NCBI GenBank assembly: GCA_902783245.1
Contig: CACZQF010000074.1
Span: forward strand, 1 to 47,751
Origin: an uncultured Spirochaetaceae bacterium
Lineage (GTDB): Bacteria > Spirochaetota > Spirochaetia > Treponematales > Treponemataceae
Direction: 5' to 3'
DNA length: 47,751 nucleotides
The first letter of the stretch is position 1. The number at the start of each line of letters is the position of its first letter. This document shows, in pieces, positions 8,620 to 17,962 of this stretch. The position numbers and the translations under genes were made by a program. Below the pieces are notes generated by a model. It was given only the letters and a program-made list of their open reading frames with translations. It searched no databases and was not told the origin of the DNA.

Positions 8620-10014
8620 CTACAGCTTGACCTTTGACTGATCATCAGGACCGGTCATAACATACCAGCGGGAAGGACGGCGCACCCAGTACTCATTGAA
8701 CACGCGGCGCACATCATCGCCGGTCACGTGCTTAATCTTTTCAAGCAGTATGTCCGGCATGTCAGGATCGTCATACAGCAGAATATTCGCCGCTATATTG
8801 GCCACTGAAGCGCTCAAGGTCATCTTATCAAAATAGGATGAGGTGATATAGCTGTTCTTGCAGCCGTCCAGCACATCCTCAACCGAACCGAACACATATC
8901 CGCCGTCATCATCATTTCTCAGCACAATCTTGCCCGCAGCCATAAGCTCACGTGATTCCGCCTCGTAAGCAGCAATTCCGCTAAAGTCGCTCACACGGCT
9001 CATCCATGTCGTTCCGAACGGTGCAAGCGAGGCGACGACATTACAGCCGGGCGTATAGCAGGCACCGTACTTCTGGCGCACCACGTTGTACAGCTGGTCA
9101 CCATAGATTTCCGCAGCAAGCAGCGCAGCCGCATAATCATCGGAATTATATTCAGGCGCAGAAAAAACCAAAATGTAACTGCCCGTGCCCGCAGAGTTCT
9201 CATGAGAACACAATACCGGCTGCTCGTCTTTCACCGTCACCGCAGGGATATCGGGCATAACAAATTCTTTCTCAGCAGGAGCTATCAGTCCGATCGTACG
9301 CTCAAGCAGCGCAAGCAGCTTCTTTTCATTGAAACTGCCGCCCGCAACCACAAACAACCTGCTTGAATCAAGCAGTGTAGTACGCAGTTCCTCCATATGC
9401 TCGGGCGTAATATAAGACAGCGTATCTTCCGTCGGCTGCACGGAAGTGTTGAACGGATGTCCAGCATATACGTTGTCAAGGATCTTCTTACTCAAAATTG
9501 CACCAGGATCACTTTTGCGGGTTTGAATCCCCTGCTCATATTCCTTCATCAGCAGCTCATACTGCTGTTTGTTGTAGACAGGATGCATGAATCCGTCAAG
9601 CAGAACCGGCAGCAGGTCGTCCAGATAGTAATCAATGCAGAACAGAGACACCCTGCCGTTCATCGAACCGAATGCGGAAGAAAATCTTGCATTCATCTTG
9701 TGGGTCAGCTTCTGAATCGTTTCATACGAATAATCCTGCGATCCCTGCAGCATCATACTGAACAATGCATCACCGAGTCCTGACTGCGACACCGGAAGCA
9801 TGCAGTTGCCGCCACGCACATACAGGCTCACCGCCGCAAGGCTGCTGTTGTCATGATGCAGATAGACGGGAATGCCGTTTTTCAGCCGGACAACAGGGGT
9901 TTTTCCATCGGAGCCGGCAGCAGATTTTACAGACGCACATCCGCCCAGCACAGCTGCCAGCCAGACGGCTGCGCATACCATTATATATAGATAGATTTTA
10001 GAACGCTTCATCAT
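8620..10014 (-). CDS. M16 peptidase-like lipoprotein, inactive subunit
   Basis: 464-residue M16 (pitrilysin/insulinase-like) homologue. The N-terminus is a lipoprotein signal with lipobox LGGC (Cys26). At the place where active M16 enzymes have HxxEH, this protein has GLGDALFSMMLQGS, so the zinc ligands are gone. Active and inactive M16B subunits often work as a pair, and here the active partner lies directly upstream with a 4-nt ATGA overlap (10011-10014). Likely anchored to the envelope on the periplasmic side. Start is one of two adjacent ATG codons (10014 or 10011), both served by the GGAG just upstream. Confidence 0.83.
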   Translation of the reverse strand: MMKRSKIYLYIMVCAAVWLAAVLGGCASVKSAAGSDGKTPVVRLKNGIPVYLHHDNSSLAAVSLYVRGGNCMLPVSQSGLGDALFSMMLQGSQDYSYETIQKLTHKMNARFSSAFGSMNGRVSLFCIDYYLDDLLPVLLDGFMHPVYNKQQYELLMKEYEQGIQTRKSDPGAILSKKILDNVYAGHPFNTSVQPTEDTLSYITPEHMEELRTTLLDSSRLFVVAGGSFNEKKLLALLERTIGLIAPAEKEFVMPDIPAVTVKDEQPVLCSHENSAGTGSYILVFSAPEYNSDDYAAALLAAEIYGDQLYNVVRQKYGACYTPGCNVVASLAPFGTTWMSRVSDFSGIAAYEAESRELMAAGKIVLRNDDDGGYVFGSVEDVLDGCKNSYITSSYFDKMTLSASVANIAANILLYDDPDMPDILLEKIKHVTGDDVRRVFNEYWVRRPSRWYVMTGPDDQSKVKL

Positions 10015-11510
10015 TCAGCTCCTTTCACCAGATCCGCATACCGGGGATTCTTCCACCAAAACGCATTGTCCGATGTAATCTCCGTGAATCCGGCAGCAGC
10101 AAAATCTGCCTTCTGAGCTTCATATACTGCCGGACTCACCGTAACAATCACGAGCGGATGTTTTCCCTGCACATACGATCGTAAGAAAGCATCGATATCA
10201 GCCTTCTTTACCTTCTTTATATGTTCTTCATAGGTAAAATAAAAATTATCATCAGTTATCTGCCACCAGTTCCATACTGAATCAAGCAGTCCTGATGCTG
10301 TCTCCGAGCGGTAGATGCCGGCATCTTTTATAGACTGCTTTACCTGCTTGAATTCATCCGCCGTAAAATACCGCTTGTCGGCGAGTACCTGGGGAACAAA
10401 CTGATCTACAATACAGGACTGGAACAGCTTGGCACGCTCGGCAAGTCCGCTTTCAGGCTCAAACAGACAGCCCACAAAGTCAATCAGACTGCTTTCGCGC
10501 ATCGTCACGGCTGAGGAACTAATATAATCACTGTCCGGAATCTTCAGCTCATCATTCGATAGCAGAAGCTTTTTAAAACCGCTCTCAGGAGTGTCTATAA
10601 GCTTATCAAATACATCGCCTGCATAGATATCATCGCTGTCATAGGCACCGTCAGGACCTCGGAACATGACGTTCACTCTCGCATAGCTGTCAGACATTCT
10701 GTTGTTCACAAACACGCGGTACTCTGTATTGCTCAGCGGAGTGCCCGACGCATGACTGCGGTCAGCCGTAAAAGGATATGTTCCGCGCTTCCAGTCGCCG
10801 TACAGCTCCTTAACATACTCAAAAACCTGATCAGGATTCACGTCGCCGCCTACAAAAATCGCCGAATTATTCGGAATATAATACGTATCAAGCATATGCC
10901 GCAGCTGCGCGGCCGTGACATCGTTGATCAGACCGGCCGTACCGCTCACGTCAAGCCGCCAGGGATACTCAGGAAACAAAGTCTGCAGCAGACCGTAAAG
11001 TCTGATCGTGTTCGGCTCGCTGAAGGTTCCTTCTATCTCGGAAATAACAATCTTCTTTTCAACCTCAAAGCTTTTTTCCGTGAGTCTGGGCTTGCGCAGC
11101 GCATAGCTCCAGTATTCAAGTCCTTTATACAGCTGATCTGAGGGAATTGTAAAAAGATAGGTTACATAGTCAATGCTCGTAAATCCGTTCTTTCCGACCG
11201 CGCCCATATCTTTGGCGGCTTTATCCATGGAAATGACGTCAGGATACAGCTCATTACCTTCGAACATCATATGCTCGAACAGGTGGAACATTCCTGTGGT
11301 CTCAACATCCTGCGCAAAAGAACCGCCCCGAACCGCAAGCCGGACTGACGCAAGCGGCGCCGTATGGTTTTCGGCTACAAAAAGCTGCAGACCGTTGTCA
11401 AGCACATACCGGTACAAAGACGGTATGCTTGTTTTTTCCGCAACGGCGGCAGCTGTCATACAAAGCACCGTACACAGCACGGCACAGTATAGTTTTACAT
11501 ACTTTTTCAT
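10011..11510 (-). CDS. M16 family zinc peptidase, active subunit
   Basis: Exported zinc metallopeptidase of the M16 family, 499 residues. A signal peptide spans about residues 1-24 (LYCAVLCTVLCMTAAAVA). The inverted zinc motif H76-L-F-E79-H80 is intact, with the third ligand Glu in VISEIEG (about 158). The frame is open 30 nt further up to 11540, but I start at the ATG of MKKYVK because a -10 box lies 6 nt before it and the signal peptide then begins normally. First gene of a two-gene operon with its catalytically dead paralogue. Confidence 0.88.
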   Translation of the reverse strand: MKKYVKLYCAVLCTVLCMTAAAVAEKTSIPSLYRYVLDNGLQLFVAENHTAPLASVRLAVRGGSFAQDVETTGMFHLFEHMMFEGNELYPDVISMDKAAKDMGAVGKNGFTSIDYVTYLFTIPSDQLYKGLEYWSYALRKPRLTEKSFEVEKKIVISEIEGTFSEPNTIRLYGLLQTLFPEYPWRLDVSGTAGLINDVTAAQLRHMLDTYYIPNNSAIFVGGDVNPDQVFEYVKELYGDWKRGTYPFTADRSHASGTPLSNTEYRVFVNNRMSDSYARVNVMFRGPDGAYDSDDIYAGDVFDKLIDTPESGFKKLLLSNDELKIPDSDYISSSAVTMRESSLIDFVGCLFEPESGLAERAKLFQSCIVDQFVPQVLADKRYFTADEFKQVKQSIKDAGIYRSETASGLLDSVWNWWQITDDNFYFTYEEHIKKVKKADIDAFLRSYVQGKHPLVIVTVSPAVYEAQKADFAAAGFTEITSDNAFWWKNPRYADLVKGAE

Positions 11511-11516
11511 AACACT

Positions 11517-11522
11517 ACTATA
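11517..11522 (-). promoter_or_regulatory. -10 box of the M16 operon, start-codon proximal
   Basis: TATAGT with TGT in front (extended -10) on the minus strand, 6 nt before the ATG at 11510. A possible -35 (TTACGT) lies 18 bp upstream. No Shine-Dalgarno sequence, so a leaderless mRNA is expected. Confidence 0.6.
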
Positions 11523-11579
11523 ACACAAACCGCCGTGCAAACGTAACCGGAATACGGCGGTTTGTGCTAAAAAGCAGGC

Positions 11580-12848
11580 TCAGCTGAAACTTTTTACCCC
11601 CTGCAGATCAATCGTAGCAAACAGATCATCAATCGTCTCACGGCGGCGGATTTCCTTAAAGGTTCCGTCAGGCCGCATGAGCACCTCGCCGCAGCGCAGC
11701 TTGCCGTTGTAGTTAAAGCCCATGGCACGGCCGTGCGCGCCTGCATCATGGATGATCAGAATATCGCCCACATCTATGCGCGGAAGCGGCCGCTGCACGG
11801 CGAATTTATCGCAGTTTTCGCACAAGGAACCGACCACATCATATACATGATCTTTGGGCGCATGCTCCTTGCCGCTCACCGTCACTTCGTGATACGCGCC
11901 GTACATACCGGGCCGCATCAGATCGGCCATACAGGCATCGGTACCGATATACTCACGATAGATATGCTTCTGGTGCACCGCGGTTGTAATCAGATAGCCG
12001 TAAGGCCCGGTGATAGGGCGTCCGCACTCCCAGTAGATACCGAGCGGGTCAAGGCCGGCAGGAACAATCAGCTCATCATACAGACGCCGTATGCCTTCAG
12101 CAACATAGTTAAGATCAACCGGCTGCTGGTCAGGCTTGTACGGGATGCCGATGCCGCCGCCTAAGTCCACGAACTCTATGCGGATATTGTAGGTACGCTT
12201 AAGCTCCGCGCACAGCTCAAACAGAATACGCGCCGTATCGATAAAGAATTCCGGATTCAGCTCATTCGATGCAACCATAGTGTGCAGACCGAACCGCTTT
12301 ACCCCCAGCGCGCGGCATTTCTGATATGCTTCAAACAGCTGATCCCGCGTAAGTCCGTACTTTGCCTCCTCCGGCTTGCCGATAAGCGCATTGCCGCCCT
12401 GCTTGAGCGGGCCCGGGTTATAGCGGAAGCAGATAAGCTCAGGCATACTGCCGCCCAAGGACCTCTTCAGGAATTCTATATGGGTAATGTCATCAAGATT
12501 ACAGATGTTCCCGTGCTCATACGCATACTGGTACTCGGCGGCAGGCGTCTCGTTGGATGTGAACATCACCTTTTCACCCTGTATGCCGGCCAGATCGGAC
12601 AGCATCAGCTCAGGCAGGCTTGAGCAGTCAGTACCGCAGCCTTCCTCCGCAAGAATCTTGAGGATATACGGATTAGGCAGCGCCTTTACCGCAAAATGCT
12701 CCCTGAACGACGGGAAAATACTGAACGCTTTGGTAAAGTATTTCATATTGTCACGGATAGCCTTTTCATCGTACAGATAAAACGGCGTAGGAAACTTTTT
12801 TACCAGCTCCGAAAGCTGCTCATGTGTTAATGGAAAATGTGAACTCAT
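11580..12848 (-). CDS. lysA: Diaminopimelate decarboxylase-like PLP enzyme
   Basis: Fold-type III PLP-dependent decarboxylase, 422 residues. The PLP lysine is in HFAVKALPN (about residue 60); the phosphate-binding glycine stretch is VDLGGGIGIPY; ECGRPITGPYG and SLCENCDKF correspond to the EPGR and CESxD blocks of LysA. CENCD is nearer to the CESxD of diaminopimelate decarboxylases than to the CDGxD of ornithine decarboxylases. Spirochaetes often use ornithine in peptidoglycan and make polyamines, so another diamino-acid substrate (for example carboxynorspermidine) is possible. I start at the ATG at 12848, 6 nt behind the -10, rather than at the TTG at 12863. Confidence 0.8.
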   Translation of the reverse strand: MSSHFPLTHEQLSELVKKFPTPFYLYDEKAIRDNMKYFTKAFSIFPSFREHFAVKALPNPYILKILAEEGCGTDCSSLPELMLSDLAGIQGEKVMFTSNETPAAEYQYAYEHGNICNLDDITHIEFLKRSLGGSMPELICFRYNPGPLKQGGNALIGKPEEAKYGLTRDQLFEAYQKCRALGVKRFGLHTMVASNELNPEFFIDTARILFELCAELKRTYNIRIEFVDLGGGIGIPYKPDQQPVDLNYVAEGIRRLYDELIVPAGLDPLGIYWECGRPITGPYGYLITTAVHQKHIYREYIGTDACMADLMRPGMYGAYHEVTVSGKEHAPKDHVYDVVGSLCENCDKFAVQRPLPRIDVGDILIIHDAGAHGRAMGFNYNGKLRCGEVLMRPDGTFKEIRRRETIDDLFATIDLQGVKSFS

Positions 12849-12854
12849 GGCCCT

Positions 12855-12883
12855 ATCATACAAAAACAGTGAATAAAATGCAA
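12855..12883 (-). promoter_or_regulatory. Promoter of the lysA-like gene, start-codon proximal
   Basis: Minus strand: TTGCAT (12878-12883), 17-bp spacer, TATGAT (12855-12860), then AGGGCC and the ATG. The start of transcription should coincide with the start codon. Confidence 0.7.
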
Positions 12884-12999
12884 TAAAAATACAACAATTA
12901 TGTATAAATATGTATAATACATGCTTTCGCAGGCAGAACAGCAGGCATCAGCAAGCGACAGAGGTAATCACGGGAAGCAGACCGCCTGTCAGGGGGTAG

Positions 13000-13028
13000 T
13001 TTCCAGACATATGCATTTAGTGTATACT
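13000..13028 (+). promoter_or_regulatory. Promoter of the multidrug-export-like gene, start-codon proximal
   Basis: TTTCCA (13000-13005), 17-bp spacer, TATACT (13023-13028) preceded by TG, then 7 nt to the ATG at 13036. No Shine-Dalgarno sequence. It diverges from the lysA-like promoter 117 bp away. Confidence 0.6.
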
Positions 13029-13035
13029 CTACGTC

Positions 13036-13515
13036 ATGATTAAAGATTATCTTATTATTTTCTTTATCTCCATGGTTCCGCTCATCGAGCTACGCGGTGC
13101 CATTCCTGTCTCGCAGGCATTCGGCCTGCCGCTCACAACTTCGTATATTATCTGTATAGTCGGTAATATGATCCCCGTTCCGTTCATCTATCTGTTCGCC
13201 CGTCGTTTTCTGGAATGGGGCAGCAATAAAAAACTTATCGGCGGCATGTGCACGTTCTTCCTTGTAAAAGGCAGGCGGGGCGGCCAGCGGCTGCAGGAAA
13301 AAGCAGGACACGGGCTGTTCGTGGCGCTCATGCTCTTTGTAGGCATTCCGCTGCCGGGAACCGGCGCATGGACAGGAACGCTTGCGGCAAGTCTGCTTGA
13401 CATGGACTTCAAGCGTACCATCATCGCCGTCATGCTTGGCGTGATCATTGCAGGCGTCATCATGGGGCTTGCAAGCGCAGGCGTATTCGGCGCCGCAGGG
13501 GCGCTGCTCAACTAG
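13036..13515 (+). CDS. Small multidrug-export-like membrane protein (COG2426)
   Basis: 159-residue integral membrane protein of the COG2426 'putative small multidrug export' family. It has the hallmark MVPLIELRGAIPVS near the N-terminus and a second conserved FVGIPLPGTGAWTGTLAASL segment in the middle (about 100-119), with four to five membrane helices and a basic loop (KGRRGGQRLQEK) between them. Substrate unknown; the family name is a database label, not a shown activity. Monocistronic. No terminator is visible behind it. Confidence 0.85.
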   Translation: MIKDYLIIFFISMVPLIELRGAIPVSQAFGLPLTTSYIICIVGNMIPVPFIYLFARRFLEWGSNKKLIGGMCTFFLVKGRRGGQRLQEKAGHGLFVALMLFVGIPLPGTGAWTGTLAASLLDMDFKRTIIAVMLGVIIAGVIMGLASAGVFGAAGALLN

Positions 13516-13573
13516 CGGCATATTTTTTTACAAAAAAACTGTGTTTTTATTAAACGCAGACTGCAAACAGTAC

Positions 13574-13579
13574 TATAGT
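13574..13579 (+). promoter_or_regulatory. -10 box before the lipoprotein cassette
   Basis: TATAGT in the AT-rich stretch 13517-13590, upstream of the short frame at 13614 and the first lipoprotein gene. The -35 is poor (TTAAAC-like around 13548-13553). Likely promoter of the three-gene envelope cassette. Confidence 0.4.
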
Positions 13580-13613
13580 AATTTATACAGGACGGAATAC
13601 ACGGAAGTACAGC

Positions 13614-13709
13614 ATGACGTTTACTAAACAGAATCTTACCTATACCAGCAGCACATTCTCACCGGTGCATGCATGCGGCAATACGCTGCACGGGGAGGCT
13701 CTGCGCTGA
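13614..13709 (+). CDS. Possible 31-codon upstream ORF / leader peptide
   Basis: ATG with GGAAG 9 nt upstream opens a 31-codon frame ending TGA at 13707-13709. It overlaps the start of the following lipoprotein gene in another frame, and its stop overlaps a CTG codon that could be that gene's real start (CTGA, 13706-13709). It has no recognisable product. It could be a leader for coupled translation or chance. Confidence 0.25.
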   Translation: MTFTKQNLTYTSSTFSPVHACGNTLHGEALR

Positions 13710-14764
13710 CCGCACGGAACCTTTTCTCGTCACCGTACTATATTTATACGCTCCGTGCTCTGTACGCACTGATCTGCGCATGCGTCGTTTCCTGCGCGTC
13801 AGCTCCTAAAGAAGAAGAGCCGGCATGGATTGCAAGCCCCGATACCGAATATCCGAGCGCAGCCTATATCACCGGACTTGGAGACGGCACAACTAAGCAG
13901 GAAGCCAAAAACAACGCCGCGGCAGAAATAAGCCGTCAGCTGCACACGCACGTAGAATCCATCATCAGCACTGATTTTGCAGCCCGCACACAGCACGGTC
14001 TGCACGATACCACGCGCACCACCACACGGAATGTAACCATAACATCCGGCATAGAGCTTTCAGGACTTTCCTATACACAGCCGTACCTGCGTAAAGCGGA
14101 AAAAACATGGTACTGTCTGGCCTCTATTTCCCGCAAAACCGCGTGGACACAGTTCCAGAAACAGATAGACCAGAGCCGGGAAGCTTTTTATGCCGTCTAT
14201 AACAACATGCCGAAGGACAATCCGATCAAGGCAGATGTCTGGTACAGCAGGGCGCAGGATGCAGCCGATGCCTTCCTTTCGCAGCTGGCATTTGCAAGCG
14301 CCATAGACAATGTCCGCGAGCGCACTGACTACGCCGCCGACCGTACGGTTATAGCGGAGCTGCCTGTCAGACTGGACGAGCTGCATCAGCTCATAACACT
14401 CCGTATAGCATCTTCGCCGGATTTTCCAGGCCAGCTGCGCACGGAGCTTTCGCAGACGCTGTCCAGCATGGGCTTTCACCTCACGGATACCGGCGCGCAA
14501 TACACGGCACAGGTACGGCTGGACTACAACGAGCAGGCTGCCGCAGATTCAGGCGACACCATCTATATTGAACGGCCGGTGCTTACGCTTGAGCTGTACA
14601 ACGGCAATACCAGTTTCTGCACCTGCAGCACGGCGCAAAACATAAAAGCGGTTTCGTTCACCCGCAGCGATGCACAGCGCAGGGCCGTACAGGCCCTGAC
14701 CGCCGCAGTCAGGGCGGATTTTAAGCAAACATTCACTTCCGTACTGGCAGGGCAAGCATTATAA
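13673..14764 (+). CDS. LPP20-family lipoprotein
   Basis: Outer-membrane-type lipoprotein of the LPP20 fold, about 363 residues if read from the ATG. Lipobox VVSC with Cys41. Behind it come PAWIASPDTEYPSAAYITGLG and the KNNAAAEISRQLHTHVES helix that mark LPP20 proteins (FlgP is one). The ATG has no Shine-Dalgarno sequence and gives an unusually long signal region; a CTG at 13706 has GGGGAGG (13692-13698) seven nt upstream and gives a 30-residue signal peptide, so it may be the true start. Followed after 24 nt by a second lipoprotein. Function unknown; envelope role inferred. Confidence 0.72.
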   Translation: MRQYAARGGSALTARNLFSSPYYIYTLRALYALICACVVSCASAPKEEEPAWIASPDTEYPSAAYITGLGDGTTKQEAKNNAAAEISRQLHTHVESIISTDFAARTQHGLHDTTRTTTRNVTITSGIELSGLSYTQPYLRKAEKTWYCLASISRKTAWTQFQKQIDQSREAFYAVYNNMPKDNPIKADVWYSRAQDAADAFLSQLAFASAIDNVRERTDYAADRTVIAELPVRLDELHQLITLRIASSPDFPGQLRTELSQTLSSMGFHLTDTGAQYTAQVRLDYNEQAAADSGDTIYIERPVLTLELYNGNTSFCTCSTAQNIKAVSFTRSDAQRRAVQALTAAVRADFKQTFTSVLAGQAL

Positions 14765-14788
14765 ATTATTATAGAAGAAGGAGTTTCT

Positions 14789-15613
14789 ATGAAAGCACTA
14801 CGTATTATCGGTTTCACTGCGGCGTCCGCACTTATGCTGTTGACTTCATGCGCATCTAACAAGCTTGAAGCAAACCTCACATCAGACGGCGCCAAGACAG
14901 TCATAAAGCGCTGGCAGGGTATGGAGGCAGGCACAGAAGCCCGCCCCAAATGGATCAAGGACATGGCAATCGGCAAACAGGAGTCATTCAAGAAAGAGTA
15001 CAAGGACGAGCTCGGCGATGAAGAGGTTCTGCCCATCGTCATAACCCATGCCCCCACCTTGGACGAAGCAGAGGCTCTCGCATTTGCAGAAGTTGATCTG
15101 GAATTTGCCCGTACACTTTCAACCCGTGTGAACGCGCTCGTCGGTTCAGAGCTGACCGCAGGTCAGAAAAAAGCCGTACTGCAGTCAGCCAGCGTCTCAA
15201 AAGCAGACTTTTCAGGCATCCACAAACTCGTTTCATTCTGGATGGAAGTAGAAACAGGCGGAAAGAACGGTCTGTTCAAAAAGGTAAAGGGAAATACTGA
15301 AGTTATCTATTATTATGTCTGTGCAATACCGCAGGATGCGTACAAAACCATTACAAAGACATATCTTCTGAAACTTATACAGAGCACCGGCCTTGATGAT
15401 GCCACCAAAAAAGCCATTCTGAGCATAAAAGACGAGCTGATAAAGTCAGACGGTGAAAAGGCAGCAGGCCAGAAACAGAAAGAGCAGCAGGAAAAGCAGA
15501 ACTATATTTCCAGCCTGAACACAGCGGCAGGTACATCTGCTTCTGCTGCAGCCGCAGAAAATCTTGACGAATCACTTGAAGCCGCAGCACGGCTCTACGG
15601 ACTTAAAAACTAA
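14789..15613 (+). CDS. Lipoprotein, LPP20-like
   Basis: 274-residue lipoprotein. Signal peptide with lipobox LTSC (Cys21). The mature part has RPKWIKDMAIGKQESF and a DEAEALAFAEVDLEFARTLS helix, the same layout as the upstream LPP20-type gene. The C-terminal 50 residues are a charged/Gln-rich helix followed by an Ala/Ser-rich linker (GTSASAAAAENLDESLEAAA). Good Shine-Dalgarno (AGAAGGAG before the ATG). Middle gene of the three-gene envelope cassette. Confidence 0.75.
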   Translation: MKALRIIGFTAASALMLLTSCASNKLEANLTSDGAKTVIKRWQGMEAGTEARPKWIKDMAIGKQESFKKEYKDELGDEEVLPIVITHAPTLDEAEALAFAEVDLEFARTLSTRVNALVGSELTAGQKKAVLQSASVSKADFSGIHKLVSFWMEVETGGKNGLFKKVKGNTEVIYYYVCAIPQDAYKTITKTYLLKLIQSTGLDDATKKAILSIKDELIKSDGEKAAGQKQKEQQEKQNYISSLNTAAGTSASAAAAENLDESLEAAARLYGLKN

Positions 15614-15625
15614 CACGGTATATAT

Positions 15626-17950
15626 ATGACTTTGCGAAAATTTGCTCTTTCACTTATTCTTACGGTTTCTTCTATATATATAGCTTTCTCCGCAGACGGC
15701 TATTTTATCGGTGACGGTGCAGCAGGCAAGCGTATACTTATGGACAGCTCAACCATCGAAAACGGAAAGGCGTCCGACGAGTGGCTTGCAGCAAAAGTAA
15801 AGCGCGATCTTATCGATGATCTCGTGAACTACTCCAACATGGATATCATCGACTCCGATGAAAAGGCCACGATACGGAAACTGCAGAAGGATTCTCTGAG
15901 CGGCATATACTCAGAATCGGACCCCATAGAACTGGGAAAAACAATTCAGGCAAAGTCATATATCCGTATGGTGACTACGCGCAAAAAGAACACCTACAGT
16001 TTTTCAGCCACCATAACGAACATTGAGACCAGCAGAACGGAAGGGAGCTACAAGTCTCCCTTCTATTCTGAAAGCGATTTTATTGCAAAAGCCCACGGCG
16101 AAGCAGCCATCCAGCTGCTTGAAGCGCTCGGCGTACGGCTCACCGCCGCAGGCAAACGCCTGCTGCAGTACAACACGTTCAACATCACCGAAAGCGAATC
16201 CCGCGAAAATCTGGAAGCTTATGAAGCGGAGCTGGCGCGACTGGAAAAAGAGCAGCAGGAGCTGAAAACCACCCGGATTTCGCAGATAGACGCAGACGCG
16301 CTGAACACCAGAATCGAAGTACAGAAGGCAACGCTTTTACAGCAGCAGAAGAACGAAGAGGAACGGCTTGCGCGCCTGAACGAGGACGCACAGCGCAGGC
16401 TTGAAGAAGAGCGTCTGAGCAAAGAGCGCGATGAAAAATCCCAGAAAAAAATTCTTGAGCTTTCAAATGAAATCGAAGCAAAGGCAACCGCAATCCGACA
16501 GAAAAAAATCGATTCGCTCAACTGCCTGCAGTTTATCGAAGTAATTGAAGGCGAAAAACAGATACTGTCAAGCAATGAGGTCTCAATCCGCAACAACATC
16601 TCAGAATACAACTCTGAACAGGATTACGCCTGCTCAAAAGAACTGAAGGAGCGCGAAAGCCAGAAGCCCCGCATGTCGGAGGTAAATGCTGACGGTACGC
16701 TGAACGACACGGGCAAACGTATTCTTGACAGCGATCTGGAAGCAATCCGGATTAAATACAACCGGCTTAAAATTGAAAATGAAGCGCAGCTCATGCAGTC
16801 TGCCGGTAAAGCACAGGAGCAGCTGCGGTCAAAGATCATCTCCGATCTGAACAAACTGAAAAACCAGACTTTTAAGGCAAATTCCCTGCTCAACGACGGA
16901 ATATACTTCCGCGTAGGCAGTTATGACGGTTCGGCCAATATACAAGGCTGGAACTATACGCTTTCGCTTTTATTTGACGGCAAAACCGTATTCTCCCACA
17001 AAGGTGTGATTACCTACGAAAACCTCACCGGCCTTTCAATTCCGGAGTATCCGAAAGCATATGAGTCAAACCGTGACAAAAAAATCGAGCGGTACACCGA
17101 GTATCAGGATAATGTAGAAACATACGACAGCTTTTTCCGCATGAACGTACCCTATGTACAGGCGGTTCTGTCCTATTCGGTCAAGCCGGCAGATGTAAAA
17201 ATTCCTTCAAGATACCATCTGTCCATAAAGGAAATAGCATTCTATAACGTACAGACCGGAAAACTGATAAGCACCACCGCGAAAGCATCATCCGGTATCT
17301 ATGACTATACACCGGCCACGCTTGTAAACTGGCATCTGGAGCGCACAAGAATCAAAGAAGCCAAGCATGACAGTGCGGTTGCCGCCAACCCGTGGGCATA
17401 CAACAGCGGTTTTCTCTCTTTAGGTATCAACGGCGGCAACTGGGGCAGCAGCGGAGGGTACGCTTTGATGTACATCCATGTGCCGCTGAGCACATGGATG
17501 TTCCTTAACATGGATCTGGGTGTTGGCGGCGGCAATAGTCTGTTCGATGTAGATACATCAGAAATAAAAAAGTACACAAAAAAAACCGGCGACTCAGGCT
17601 TATCGTTTGCAGTAGGAATCGGTCTGGACAAACGGTTCCATCTGGGTAATTTTCACCCTGCCCTGTATTATATACTTGACGGCGGAGTCATAAGCAGAAC
17701 CATTTCATACGAGGGTGTAACTGTAATAGAAGTAAAAAATAACCGCACCTACTCAAGATACAAACAAAAAAAGTCCTGTTCCAAAGCCGACGGACTGGTC
17801 ATTCACCATCTGGGCGTTGATATACCGCTCACTAAGCTGATACACATAGACGTGCGGTACTCCGCATTCAAGCTTATGACCGAAGACAGCTTTAACTCGT
17901 TCTCCTGCGGCGTCAGGCTCAACTCCGATTGGTTCAAGGGGTTCTTCTAA
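15626..17950 (+). CDS. Large exported LpoB/CsgG-like protein with coiled coil
   Basis: 774-residue exported protein. Signal peptide at about 1-22 (LILTVSSIYIAFSADG). Residues about 25-190 look like the LpoB/FlgO/CsgG-type alpha-beta domain (GKASDEWLAAKVKRDLIDDL, SNMDIIDSDEKATIRKLQKD, LGKTIQAKSYIRMVTT). About 190-420 are a long Glu/Lys/Gln-rich coiled coil. The last 200 residues are Gly/aromatic-rich strands (LSLGINGGNWGSSGGYALMY, FAVGIGLDKRF) ending in a possible beta-barrel (SCGVRLNSDWFKGFF, C-terminal Phe). It starts 12 nt after the second lipoprotein and a terminator follows. I do not recognise the full architecture. Confidence 0.7.
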   Translation: MTLRKFALSLILTVSSIYIAFSADGYFIGDGAAGKRILMDSSTIENGKASDEWLAAKVKRDLIDDLVNYSNMDIIDSDEKATIRKLQKDSLSGIYSESDPIELGKTIQAKSYIRMVTTRKKNTYSFSATITNIETSRTEGSYKSPFYSESDFIAKAHGEAAIQLLEALGVRLTAAGKRLLQYNTFNITESESRENLEAYEAELARLEKEQQELKTTRISQIDADALNTRIEVQKATLLQQQKNEEERLARLNEDAQRRLEEERLSKERDEKSQKKILELSNEIEAKATAIRQKKIDSLNCLQFIEVIEGEKQILSSNEVSIRNNISEYNSEQDYACSKELKERESQKPRMSEVNADGTLNDTGKRILDSDLEAIRIKYNRLKIENEAQLMQSAGKAQEQLRSKIISDLNKLKNQTFKANSLLNDGIYFRVGSYDGSANIQGWNYTLSLLFDGKTVFSHKGVITYENLTGLSIPEYPKAYESNRDKKIERYTEYQDNVETYDSFFRMNVPYVQAVLSYSVKPADVKIPSRYHLSIKEIAFYNVQTGKLISTTAKASSGIYDYTPATLVNWHLERTRIKEAKHDSAVAANPWAYNSGFLSLGINGGNWGSSGGYALMYIHVPLSTWMFLNMDLGVGGGNSLFDVDTSEIKKYTKKTGDSGLSFAVGIGLDKRFHLGNFHPALYYILDGGVISRTISYEGVTVIEVKNNRTYSRYKQKKSCSKADGLVIHHLGVDIPLTKLIHIDVRYSAFKLMTEDSFNSFSCGVRLNSDWFKGFF

Positions 17951-17962
17951 CAGGCACTTTGC

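Noticed and set aside
12921-13043. 40-codon plus-strand frame between lysA-like and COG2426 genes
   Set aside because: Its ATG is only 2 nt behind a TATAAT, it has no Shine-Dalgarno sequence, and it covers the promoter of the COG2426 gene.
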